Positions 31,776 to 39,560 of a stretch of 39,574 nucleotides of DNA are shown piece by piece. The notes beneath the pieces were generated by a model that worked only from the letters and a program-made list of their open reading frames with translations, did no database searches and was not told the DNA's origin. Each line of letters starts with the position of its first letter. The first letter of the stretch is position 1. Origin of the DNA: CAYMKL01 sp964390805 (GTDB lineage Bacteria > Chloroflexota > Anaerolineae > VGOG01); the NCBI GenBank assembly GCA_964390805.1, contig CAYMKL010000061.1:1-39574 (forward strand), given 5' to 3'. Position numbers and translations under genes: made by a program.

Positions 31776-34700
31776 GAGATTTCACGTTTCACGTTTCACG
31801 TTTTACGTTTCACGTTAACAGAGACCTTCTAGCTGTAGCCACCTTGCTCGTCCCAACACTGGCCTTTTTCTGGAAGATCACCTTCACCAATCTCATCCTG
31901 GTAGGATTGGACGTCTTCACCTACTTCTACCCCTACAAGGCTTACGCCGCTGAAGTTGTGCGCCAGGGTCGCTTGCCCTTGTGGAATCCGTATCTCTTCA
32001 TGGGCGTGCCATTTCTGGCCAACGCCCAGACGGCGCTCTTCTATCCTCTGAACTTTCCCCTTTACTGGCTGCCCGTGCCCAAGATGGTCAGTTGGTCCAT
32101 CGTGTTGCACGTCTTCCTGGCCGGCCTTTTTGCCTACCTCTATGCTCGCCGCTCGGTGGGGCTAGGCCGATGGGGAGCCTGGCTAGCGGCGGCGGTTTTC
32201 GCCTTCAGCGGTTTCGTTGGCGCCCAGGTGGAACACGTCAATCAGTTGAATTGCTCGGTCTGGCTGCCGCTGCTCTTTTTGCTTTTTGATTTGTCTCGGA
32301 AAGAGTGGCTGAGTAACCCGCTCCTGCCGGATCGCCAGATCCGGCGGCCTGGCCTGGATGACAGCCGCAGATTGCACACAATCCAGGCCGAGCGAGGTAA
32401 AAGGTGGCTGTTTGTCCTGCTGGCCGGATTGGTGGTGGGATTGCAGTTCACGGCTGGCCACACCCAGTCGTCGTACATCACCCTGTTTGCTCTGGGGGTC
32501 TATGCGGTTTTTCCGCCGCTGTGGAACAACGGACTGGTAGGGTTTAACGGACGGAAATGGGGAGAGCTGAGAGAGAAGCTTGGGCGTAGCCTGTTGGTTT
32601 ACCTCTTGATTGTGATCATCGGCCTGGCTTTGGCGGCGGTTCAGTTGCTGCCGACTTTGGAGCTTTCGCGGCTCTCGGTGCGGAGCGGAGGGCTATCCTA
32701 TCGCGAGGCCGCTTCTTTCTCCCTCAAGCCGCATCTGCTACTCCTCTCCCTGCTGCCGACCTTCGGCGACGAGGAGGTCTTCAGCGAATACGTCGCCTAC
32801 CTGGGCATTGTCGCTTTGGTCTTGGCCCTCGTCGGGGCCCTGTTCCAGCGGCGCAATTCGGCTCGGCCTTTCTTCATCTTTCTGACGGGGCTGGGCCTGC
32901 TCCTGGGCCTGGGGGCTTACAATCCCTTCTATTTCGCCCTGTACAAGCTGGTGCCGGGCTTTGACCTCTTTCGAGCGCCGGCTCGCTGGCTGTACCTCTA
33001 CACCTTCGGTGGGGCCATGCTGGCGGGGCTGGGGGTGGACTTTCTGAGCCAGCCCCTCCCAGCCAAGGCCGAGGTGATCGGTTCGCCCCCCCTCTTTCCC
33101 CCCAAAACCTGCCCTGAGCAAGGTCGAAGGGTTGGGGGGGAGAAAGGGGGGGAGCCACCGCGCTTCATCCGTCGTCGTCTGCTGATAGCCGTCGGCGTAC
33201 TGGCCGCCCCCCTGGTTCTCATCTCCCCTTTCCTCGACTTCCCCACCCGAACGACACTCTTAGCCTGGCTGCCATTAACTCTACTGGTCGTCGCCTTAGT
33301 GTGGGTAGGACTATCGGCCCACGCGACACGCCCTGCCTTTCGCCTAATGATCACACTGATCGTCGTCGGGGAGCTCTTTGCCGCCAGCCGTGGCCTGGCC
33401 TACAACCACCCCACCGCTCCGGAAGCCTACTCCTCCCTGCGCACCGCCCCGGCTCACCTTTTAGCCAGCGGGCAGCCAACAGATCGCTTCCTCAGCATCT
33501 CAGGCCTGACTTGGGACCCCGGCGATCTAGGGGAGATACAGCAGATTTTCGAGGGTCAACTGTCCCCTCAGGCTATCTATGATTACGTAGTGGCCACCAA
33601 GTTGAAGGAAATCCTGGCTCCCAACCTGCCGCTCGTCTACCAGATTCCCAGCGTAGACGGCTACGACGGCGGGGTGCTGCCCCTCAAGCGCTACGTCGAG
33701 CTGCAAAGTTTGTTCCTGCCCGAACCTGCGCCCGATGGCCGTCTGCGGGAGCGACTGGAGGAGATACCACCGTCGCGGATTCTGAGCCTGCTCAACGCCA
33801 AATACATCATCACGGACAAGGTTTACGATGTCTGGGTGGACGGTGTCTACTACGATCTGGGGCACGAGGCCGTTTTGAGCCCTGGGGCAGCTTCTCAGGT
33901 GGAAGTGACGGAATTGCCTGCCGAATCGTCCGCGTTCGCCGCTACATCACTGGGCCTGATCTCCTATCTGGAGGGAGCGGCTGACCTGCCCAACGGAGTG
34001 CCTGTGGCTCAGGTAACGATTACCAATGGACCAGGAGCAGTGCAAAGCCGCCTCCTGCGGGCTGGCATCGAGACGGCGGAGGGGGCATACGCCGAGGGTA
34101 GGGTTCAGCATCACCAGGCCAGGGTCTGCCGTCACTGGCCCGACAACTCTCAGGGGAATGACTACCTGGCTCGCCTCGAGTTTGGCGAGGCACTGATCCC
34201 TCAACAGATCTTGATTGAGTATTTGGCCCCAGTTGGTCGGCTGCACCTGCGGGGTCTCAGCCTGGTTGACGATAGGACGAGCACGTTTGTGCCTGTGGTC
34301 GTTTCCACCGATGGGCGCTTCCGACTGGTGCACAGCGGCGACGTGAAAATCTACGAGAGTCTGGACAGCCTGCCACGAGCTTTTGTCATTCACCGGGCAC
34401 GAGTCCTGGACGATGAAGCGGCTGTTGCAGCCATGAAAGATCCCGCTTTCCGACCTGAGAACGAAGTGATCCTGGCTTCAACTACTCAGCCACTGCCTGC
34501 CGGAGCTGGCGATCCGGCAGGAGCACTAGATGACGAGGTGGAGATTCTGTTCTACGAGCCGGAGCGTGTCTTGATTTCCGCCAACCTGGCTGAGGAGGGC
34601 TACTTGGTCCTGACCGATGCCCACTATCCGGGCTGGCGTGCGCTGACCGACGGCCTGGAGACGCCCATCTACCGGGCGAACCTTCTCTTCCGGGCGGTGT

Positions 34701-34846
34701 ACCTGCCTGCGGGCCAGCACAGAGTAGAGTTCATCTACGACCCCCTCTCCTTCAAGCTGGGAGCCGCCATCAGCCTGACGGCGTTGCTGGGCCTGGTGAC
34801 TGGCATCACCTGGTGGTCCAGGAGGCGATACTCTCGTGTTGGGTAG
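31772..34846 (+). CDS. YfhO-like multi-pass membrane protein (GT-C-like)
   Basis: It has 1024 residues from GTG 31772, which overlaps the preceding TGA. No better start is visible, although residues 3-15 are repeat-derived. Family features are NLILVGLDVFTYFYPYKAYAAEVVRQGRLPLWNPYLFMGVPFLANAQ (in part: LPLWNPYLFMGVPFL), then about 11-13 membrane segments to residue ~540. A large outer domain and a final membrane segment (about 995-1015) follow, preceded by ADAHYPGW-like TDAHYPGWRAL. YfhO proteins are linked to glycosylation of lipoteichoic acid or surface polymers in Firmicutes; the role here is inferred. Repeat insertions lie at 32323-32346, 33085-33154 and 34493-34521. It is co-transcribed with the GT2 and GT39 genes. 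Confidence 0.82.
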   Translation: MRDFTFHVSRFTFHVNRDLLAVATLLVPTLAFFWKITFTNLILVGLDVFTYFYPYKAYAAEVVRQGRLPLWNPYLFMGVPFLANAQTALFYPLNFPLYWLPVPKMVSWSIVLHVFLAGLFAYLYARRSVGLGRWGAWLAAAVFAFSGFVGAQVEHVNQLNCSVWLPLLFLLFDLSRKEWLSNPLLPDRQIRRPGLDDSRRLHTIQAERGKRWLFVLLAGLVVGLQFTAGHTQSSYITLFALGVYAVFPPLWNNGLVGFNGRKWGELREKLGRSLLVYLLIVIIGLALAAVQLLPTLELSRLSVRSGGLSYREAASFSLKPHLLLLSLLPTFGDEEVFSEYVAYLGIVALVLALVGALFQRRNSARPFFIFLTGLGLLLGLGAYNPFYFALYKLVPGFDLFRAPARWLYLYTFGGAMLAGLGVDFLSQPLPAKAEVIGSPPLFPPKTCPEQGRRVGGEKGGEPPRFIRRRLLIAVGVLAAPLVLISPFLDFPTRTTLLAWLPLTLLVVALVWVGLSAHATRPAFRLMITLIVVGELFAASRGLAYNHPTAPEAYSSLRTAPAHLLASGQPTDRFLSISGLTWDPGDLGEIQQIFEGQLSPQAIYDYVVATKLKEILAPNLPLVYQIPSVDGYDGGVLPLKRYVELQSLFLPEPAPDGRLRERLEEIPPSRILSLLNAKYIITDKVYDVWVDGVYYDLGHEAVLSPGAASQVEVTELPAESSAFAATSLGLISYLEGAADLPNGVPVAQVTITNGPGAVQSRLLRAGIETAEGAYAEGRVQHHQARVCRHWPDNSQGNDYLARLEFGEALIPQQILIEYLAPVGRLHLRGLSLVDDRTSTFVPVVVSTDGRFRLVHSGDVKIYESLDSLPRAFVIHRARVLDDEAAVAAMKDPAFRPENEVILASTTQPLPAGAGDPAGALDDEVEILFYEPERVLISANLAEEGYLVLTDAHYPGWRALTDGLETPIYRANLLFRAVYLPAGQHRVEFIYDPLSFKLGAAISLTALLGLVTGITWWSRRRYSRVG
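31779..31816. repeat. TTTCACGTTTCACGTTTTACG repeat at the start of the YfhO-like gene
   Basis: Five TTT(C/T)ACG heptads in a row. They are translated in frame as FTFHVSRFTFHV, the first residues of the protein. Confidence 0.85.
33085..33154. repeat. Nested palindromic repeat inside the YfhO-like gene
   Basis: A CCCCCCCTCTTTCCCCCC arm and its GGGGGGGAGAAAGGGGGG complement enclose a CCTGCCCTGAGCAAGGTCGA unit, so one repeat family appears to sit inside another. All of it is read in frame. Confidence 0.8.
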
Positions 34847-34848
34847 GA

Positions 34849-34888
34849 GCCCAATCGTCACTTCGACGAGCTCAGTGCAAGATTGGGC
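34849..34888 (+). terminator. Hairpin after the YfhO-like gene, carrying a repeat in its loop
   Basis: GCCCAATC (34849-34856) pairs with GATTGGGC (34881-34888). The loop contains CACTTCGACGAGCTCAGTG, another CTTCGA-CTCAG repeat. There is no T-tract, so termination is uncertain. Confidence 0.4.
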
Positions 34889-34949
34889 GGCTCTGGCGCA
34901 AAGACGGCCAATGCGATTGGCCTGCTACCCCATGATGATGAGCGGTCGC

Positions 34950-34978
34950 TGGACGAAGTAGGAAAGATGGTGTATAAT
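34950..34978 (+). promoter_or_regulatory. Promoter of amaP-scpB
   Basis: TGGACG, 17 bases, TATAAT (34973-34978), 54 bases before the amaP ATG. Confidence 0.6.
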
Positions 34979-35031
34979 TGCAGATGCCGTGTGGGTTTCC
35001 GCACAACTACAACCAAAAAGGAGGTCTCGTA

Positions 35032-35709
35032 ATGAACACATTTAATCGCGCGGTGGTGGTTTTGTTCCTCTTGGCGACCATCATTGTAATGACCATCGTG
35101 CTGGTGGTGCCTCGGCCAGCGATCGAGCTCTTACAACAATGGCTGTGGAACCTGGACGCGAACCTGTCGCTGGTTGATCCGCTCATCTTGCTGGTGGTGG
35201 GCGTCGCCCTGGCTCTACTGGTGGACGTAGTTTGCGCCGTGCTGATCTGGCTTGAGTTCAGGCGACGGCGTCCCAAGGCTATCAGGGTGCAGAGTGTCAG
35301 CGGCGGCCAGGCGGAGTTGGCCGTGGAATCCGTCGCTCGCCGGTTGGAGCGCAGTATCAGCCGCCTTGATGGCGTTGCTTTCATCCAGCCAAACGTCTGG
35401 GGCAAGAGAGGCGGCGTCGAGGTCGAGCTCAACCTGGAGACCAGCCCAGATGTTGATGTCCCGACCAAGACTGAGGAGGTCTGCCAGGTAACTAAGGAGG
35501 CCATTGAGGACAAGATGGGGCTGAAGCTGCGCAGGATCAGGGTCAACATCAAGCACGCCCCCCATCCCACAGAGCCACCGAGGGCTTCAGACGCCTCCGA
35601 TGTCGAGTCACCCATAGTCTCAGAGGACATCTCTTTTCCCATAGAGCCGCCGATGGCCTCAGACGCCCCCGACACCACAGAGCCACCGATGGCCTACGAG
35701 GATGTCTAG
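35032..35709 (+). CDS. amaP: AmaP-like alkaline shock response membrane protein
   Basis: The protein has 225 residues from the ATG at 35032 (AAAGGAGG eight bases upstream). Two N-terminal membrane segments (about 6-26 and 47-70) are followed by a cytoplasmic Asp23/Gls24-like domain (about 78-180, with ESVARRLERSISRLDGVA and LKLRRIRVNI). The C-terminal tail (about 183-225) is acidic and repetitive (EPPRASDASD, EPPMASDAPD, EPPMAYED). AmaP anchors Asp23 to the membrane in Firmicutes. In Chloroflexota it is often annotated next to cell-division or chromosome genes, as here with scpB, whose start overlaps its stop. Its exact role here is not established. Confidence 0.75.
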   Translation: MNTFNRAVVVLFLLATIIVMTIVLVVPRPAIELLQQWLWNLDANLSLVDPLILLVVGVALALLVDVVCAVLIWLEFRRRRPKAIRVQSVSGGQAELAVESVARRLERSISRLDGVAFIQPNVWGKRGGVEVELNLETSPDVDVPTKTEEVCQVTKEAIEDKMGLKLRRIRVNIKHAPHPTEPPRASDASDVESPIVSEDISFPIEPPMASDAPDTTEPPMAYEDV

Positions 35710-36316
35710 TATGTCCCCACCCCCCACCCCTCCCCCAACCCTTCGACCTCGCCCTTCGACAGGCTCAGGACACCGCTCAGGGCAGGCTTTGGGGGAGGGG
35801 AGCTTGGAAACAAAGTCCTTGGTCGAAAGCCTACTCTTCGTGGCTGACGAGCCGGTGGCCGTTGAACGTTTGGCGGCAGCCATCGGCGTAAAGCAACTGG
35901 CGGTTGAGGAGGCGTTGCAGGAATTGAGCGGGGAGTATGAGCAGCGGGGGCTGCGTCTCCAGCACAAAGGAGGACGGGTGCAGATAGTCACTGCCCCCGA
36001 TGCGGCTCCTTACATCGAGCGATTCCTCGGTTTGGAGCTGACCAGCAGGCTCTCTGCCCCATCACTGGAGACCCTGGCCATCGTCGCCTACCAACAGCCC
36101 GTCACCCGGGCCGGAGTCGAGGCCGTGCGGGGCGTCAATTGCGACAGCGTGTTGCGCACCTTGGTCAGCAAGGGCTTGATCGAGGCGGTGGGGCGCCTGC
36201 CCCAGGCTGGCCGCCCCATCATCTACGGCACTACTTTCGAGTTTTTGCAGTACTTTGGCCTGCAAGACCTGGCCGAGTTGCCGCCGCTGGATGAAGGGGA
36301 ACAGGACGAAAGTTGA
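35702..36316 (+). CDS. scpB: Segregation and condensation protein B
   Basis: It is a kleisin-partner subunit of the SMC-ScpA-ScpB condensin. It has 204 residues from the ATG at 35702, which overlaps the amaP stop; the ATG at 35711 is possible. Two winged-helix domains are recognisable: KSLVESLLFVADEPVAVERLAAAIG (in part: LVESLLFVADEPV) and LSAPSLETLAIVAYQQPVTRAGVEAVRGVN (in part: LETLAIVAYQQPVTR), then GRPIIYGTTFEFLQYFGL. Residues 5-34 are made of repeat sequence (PPPTPPPTLRPRPSTGSGHR and on). The native start is therefore obscured and the first true residues may be SLETKSLVESLL. scpA is not next to it in this window. Confidence 0.92.
   Translation: MSSMSPPPTPPPTLRPRPSTGSGHRSGQALGEGSLETKSLVESLLFVADEPVAVERLAAAIGVKQLAVEEALQELSGEYEQRGLRLQHKGGRVQIVTAPDAAPYIERFLGLELTSRLSAPSLETLAIVAYQQPVTRAGVEAVRGVNCDSVLRTLVSKGLIEAVGRLPQAGRPIIYGTTFEFLQYFGLQDLAELPPLDEGEQDES
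35716..35800. repeat. Compound repeat forming the 5' end of scpB
   Basis: A CCCCACCCCCCACCCCTCCC arm and GGGGGAGGGG arm enclose two CCTTCGAC units, GACAGGCTCAGGACACCGCT and GGGCAGG. The layout is the same as at 33085-33154. All of it is read in frame after the scpB ATG. Confidence 0.8.
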
Positions 36317-36410
36317 ATCATCAGTGTCAACTTAAGGCTCAAAGGCCCGTCCCCGGGCCGCCCCGGGGACGGGGCTCAGAGCTTAAGTTGACACAAATGA
36401 AAGTTGAATC
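36308..36410. mobile_element. Inverted-repeat element flanked by 12-bp direct repeats
   Basis: GAAAGTTGAATC occurs at 36308-36319 and again at 36399-36410. Between them, perfect 13-bp inverted repeats GTGTCAACTTAAG (36324-36336) and CTTAAGTTGACAC (36382-36394) enclose a GC-rich core. The left direct repeat contains the scpB stop, and the right one ends three bases before the stop of the ABC ATPase. It may serve as a bidirectional terminator between convergent genes, or be a small inserted element with target duplication. Confidence 0.6.
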
Positions 36411-36412
36411 TA

Positions 36413-37288
36413 TCATTGTCGAGTCATAAGGTTCACATAGATGTCTTCAAGCGCGGACTCTCGTGTCGTCAGGTTCACTAGTGCCCAGTTATTCTCGGAA
36501 ATGCTTTCCAGTACCGATGCAACTTCACCTACATCGGTGGTTCTAAAGACATAGTTCCCTTCCTTTCGCTCATACTCCAATTGATCATCAGATTTGAAGA
36601 CCACTTCGTACTCTCTGCGGCCAAGACTCTTACGCATGGCTTCCATATCGTCACACAGGACCAGCCTGCCGTTTTTCAAGATGGCGACGCGGTCGCAAAT
36701 GGACTCGACATGAAACAGGTTGTGGGCGCTCACGAGAATCGTCTTGCCCTGATCCTTCAGGCTCTTGAGGTAGTTGATGATGAAGAACGACGTAAGAGGG
36801 TCCAGCCCCGCGTTTGGCTCGTCCAGTATGAGAACGCTTGGGTCGTGTAGCAGTGCGCGAGCAATAGCCACCTTTCTCTTCATGCCTTTCGAGAGCTCTC
36901 CTGTGAGCTTGTCCTGCTCAGGAAGCTTGAGCGAGTCGAGCAGCAAATCTATGCGCTCCTTAGCTTTGCGCTTTGGCATCTTGTAAAGTTCGGAGAAAAA
37001 CAAGAGATACTCAGCCACCGTCATGTTCTCGTAAAGGGAGCTATCTTCAGGCAGGTAACCTATGAATCGCCTCACGTAGATGCTTTCTTTGGCCACGTCT
37101 CGGCCCATTACCTCAATCCTGCCAGACGTTGGGCTGATGAGACCGACGATCATCTTGAGGACTGTGGTCTTTCCAGCACCATTGTGGCCTATGATCCCCA
37201 TGATTTCGCCGTCCTCTACCTCCAGGTCCAGGTCTCTGACGGCTGCAAGCTGTCCGTATAACTTGGTGACCCGTTTCAGACTAATCAT
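36413..37288 (-). CDS. ABC-2 type exporter ATP-binding protein
   Basis: It energises the divergently encoded permease(s). The 291 residues hold one nucleotide-binding domain: Walker A GHNGAGKTT (34-42), Q-loop region GYLPEDSSLYENMTV, signature LSKGMKRKVAIARALLHDP, Walker B LILDEPNAGLD and H-loop VSAHNL. A C-terminal accessory domain (about 225-290) is typical of NatA-like drug/sodium/lipid exporters; the substrate is unknown. GGAG lies about seven bases upstream of the ATG at 37288. It is on the opposite strand from the permease, with only 35 bp between starts, unusual for such a system. Codon use is more A/T-rich than in the BCAA operon. Confidence 0.93.
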   Translation of the reverse strand: MISLKRVTKLYGQLAAVRDLDLEVEDGEIMGIIGHNGAGKTTVLKMIVGLISPTSGRIEVMGRDVAKESIYVRRFIGYLPEDSSLYENMTVAEYLLFFSELYKMPKRKAKERIDLLLDSLKLPEQDKLTGELSKGMKRKVAIARALLHDPSVLILDEPNAGLDPLTSFFIINYLKSLKDQGKTILVSAHNLFHVESICDRVAILKNGRLVLCDDMEAMRKSLGRREYEVVFKSDDQLEYERKEGNYVFRTTDVGEVASVLESISENNWALVNLTTRESALEDIYVNLMTRQ

Positions 37289-37323
37289 CTAGAATCTCCA
37301 TTACTTGTGTTCCGGTGTAAACA

Positions 37324-39117
37324 ATGGACAACATCCTGATCATCGCCAAACGAGAGATCCAACGAGTGACAGCCCGTTTTAGGGGCCGCTCAGGGCCGGT
37401 CTTCATGTTCGTTCTTGTTGGAGCGCTGGGCATCTCTTCTCTGGTATCCCGACAGGGGGCCGTTTTGGGCAAGGGCATGTACAGAGTAGGGGTTCCCCCT
37501 CACAGTTCCGCCATCCAGGATAGCCGATTTAAGACCATGACGATCGCTAGTTCTCCTGAGTACTGGCTATTCGATGAAAAGGCGATAGATGTTTATATTG
37601 ATGGGGACAAAGTAGTCTCCAGAAATGATGCCAGGTCCATTTACGCCGCCGGGGCATTGAAACAATACCTTGAGAAGCAGGAGCTAACAAGGATCAAGGA
37701 TGCGTACGAAATAGACAGGGCGTTTCCGCTGCGGGTCGAGGTCAACTATCTCCCTGCCCCTACGGGGAGTGTCTCAATGGCTCAAGGGCCATCACTTTCA
37801 GAGCTAATAGACGCAGCGGTGTCAGCCGGCAGCCCAGCAGGAGTTGACTCAGGTGCGACGGATACAGGCCCGCCCCAGGCAACGCATGAAAACTATGTGG
37901 ACTCTGCTGTCAGGGAACAGATCAGGGAAATGGAAAGCAGCAGCAGATTGCCTGAAATCGAACTGGATTTCACGTCAGATAAGGAGATCATCGTTCCGTC
38001 ACTTATGAGTCCGCCCATGCCTTTCACGCAGGTCATCGTTGCCTTCCTCTACGTCTTGCCGGTTTTCTTTATCAGCATTTTCTTCACCAGCAGCTTCATA
38101 GATGAAAAGATAGATAGAAGGATCGCAGTCCTTATGTCTGCTCCAGTGACGCCCTTCGAGATCATCGCCGGCAAGATGCTCCCGCATACGGCTTTCTCGC
38201 TCGCGTCCGTGGTAGTTATCACTTTGTTCCTAAGGGGCAACCTGCTGCTGGCAATGGCCACATTCATTCCCGTGATCTTGTTCATCTTCGCCATATACCT
38301 GATGGTGCCCCTTGGATTTCGTACGTTCAAGGACACGACATTTGTTTCGATGCTCGCCATCTCAGTAATTACGTCCTATCTTATCTTCCCCGCGATGTTC
38401 TCAGGAGTCAACGACTTAAGCTATATGTCACCCCTCACGCTTGCCGTTAGAATGTATAGAGGGGAGCCCTTTGGGCTGAAAGAATATTTGTTCTCGACGG
38501 CGCCAATGTACTTCGTCTTCATACTCTCCATGTATATCGGCACCCGCATCCTGAATGAAGAATACCTCATGGGATTCCGGCCGCTATATCGAAAGGCTGC
38601 CGAGGCCATTTATCTCGCCATAGACCACGATCACATCTACGCGTCCGTCACGCTGTTGAGCCTGTTTCTCATTCCCGTAGTCTTCATGGTCCAACTGGTG
38701 GCCCTGGCGCTGTCATTTAACATACCAATGCCCTATGGTCTAGGAGGGCTTCTGCTGGCAGCAGCCTTAGTCGAAGAGGTGGCCAAGTCGGCGGGTATTG
38801 CGGTACTACTTGAGAAAAGGATCATCCGGTCCATAAGAGATGTTCTCGTACTGTCACTTCTTTCGGCAGTCGGGTTCCTGGTCGCAGAAAAAGCACTGTT
38901 ATTGGTCTCTCTAAGCGCAGTATCGCAATCGGTGTTGTCGGCAGCTCTTTTCAGCTCTGGCATGTTTCTGATCCCGCTCATCGCCCACTTTGTCTTCACC
39001 GCGCTTGTCTGCCTGCTCACCAGCCGCTTTGGCGTCAGACGCTATCCTTTCGCCATACTCGCCGGGGCAATCGTACATGCTCTGTATAATCTATCTGTGC
39101 TTGGAGTGATACCATGA
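37324..39117 (+). CDS. ABC-2 permease fused to a PrsW-like intramembrane metalloprotease domain
   Basis: The protein has 597 residues. The N-terminal part looks like an ABC-2/NatB-type permease: MDNILIIAKREIQR start, a membrane segment at about 27-43, a ~190-residue outer domain, then about six membrane segments (about 238-425) with a SFIDEKIDRRIAVLMSAPVTPFEIIAGK coupling region (in part: EKIDRRIAVLMSAPVTP). The C-terminal ~150 residues match the PrsW layout: E484-E485-x-x-K488, a GFLVAEK segment, H555 in IAHFVFTALVCLL and H585-ALY-N589. These are the expected catalytic residues of that family. The fusion suggests transport coupled to cleavage of a membrane protein or peptide (inference). A weak GGTG is the only ribosome binding candidate. 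The stop overlaps the next ATG. Confidence 0.82.
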   Translation: MDNILIIAKREIQRVTARFRGRSGPVFMFVLVGALGISSLVSRQGAVLGKGMYRVGVPPHSSAIQDSRFKTMTIASSPEYWLFDEKAIDVYIDGDKVVSRNDARSIYAAGALKQYLEKQELTRIKDAYEIDRAFPLRVEVNYLPAPTGSVSMAQGPSLSELIDAAVSAGSPAGVDSGATDTGPPQATHENYVDSAVREQIREMESSSRLPEIELDFTSDKEIIVPSLMSPPMPFTQVIVAFLYVLPVFFISIFFTSSFIDEKIDRRIAVLMSAPVTPFEIIAGKMLPHTAFSLASVVVITLFLRGNLLLAMATFIPVILFIFAIYLMVPLGFRTFKDTTFVSMLAISVITSYLIFPAMFSGVNDLSYMSPLTLAVRMYRGEPFGLKEYLFSTAPMYFVFILSMYIGTRILNEEYLMGFRPLYRKAAEAIYLAIDHDHIYASVTLLSLFLIPVVFMVQLVALALSFNIPMPYGLGGLLLAAALVEEVAKSAGIAVLLEKRIIRSIRDVLVLSLLSAVGFLVAEKALLLVSLSAVSQSVLSAALFSSGMFLIPLIAHFVFTALVCLLTSRFGVRRYPFAILAGAIVHALYNLSVLGVIP

Positions 39118-39560
39118 GCGCGTTTCTTGCCATAGTGAAAAAGGAATTGAGATCGGTCGCCAGAGACAAAACGATGCTGATAGCCATCATTATCCAGTTG
39201 TTCATCGCCTCCTTCTCATCGGTCATACTCACCGGATTGATATCAGTCTATGCCCCGGAATCTATAGGTTTGAACGCCGGGATCAATACCACGGTAGGAG
39301 TTGTAGGCGATGCCGCAAGCCCCCTGGTAGAGTTCCTGAAAGAACGCCATCTAAGGGTGACGACTTTCCCATCGCCTCTGGATGCTGAGAATGCTTTCAA
39401 GAATGGCAGAATAGATGCTGTGATGTTCATACCAGAGGACAGCAGTGGCGTGGTTGACATGCAGCTTTTCCTGCCTGATTCTGAGACGGTCTCAACAATG
39501 ATATTGATGATATTGAAAGAGCCTCTGAGATTTCCAAACCGGGCTGACAAGACCCCGTAG
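39114..39560 (+). CDS. Second ABC-2 permease, truncated
   Basis: The start overlaps the previous stop (ATGA). The 148 residues comprise MSAFLAIVKKELRSVARDK..., a membrane segment (about 21-44) and the beginning of an outer domain (GDAASPLVEFLKERHLRVTTF...ILKEPLRFPNRADKTP). NatB-like relatives are about 350-400 residues with five or six further membrane segments, so only the N-terminal third is present. The frame closes at TAG 39558, 14 bases before the end of the window. It is a frameshifted or nonsense-interrupted gene, or an assembly error at a contig end; the sequence beyond is needed to choose. Confidence 0.7.
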   Translation: MSAFLAIVKKELRSVARDKTMLIAIIIQLFIASFSSVILTGLISVYAPESIGLNAGINTTVGVVGDAASPLVEFLKERHLRVTTFPSPLDAENAFKNGRIDAVMFIPEDSSGVVDMQLFLPDSETVSTMILMILKEPLRFPNRADKTP

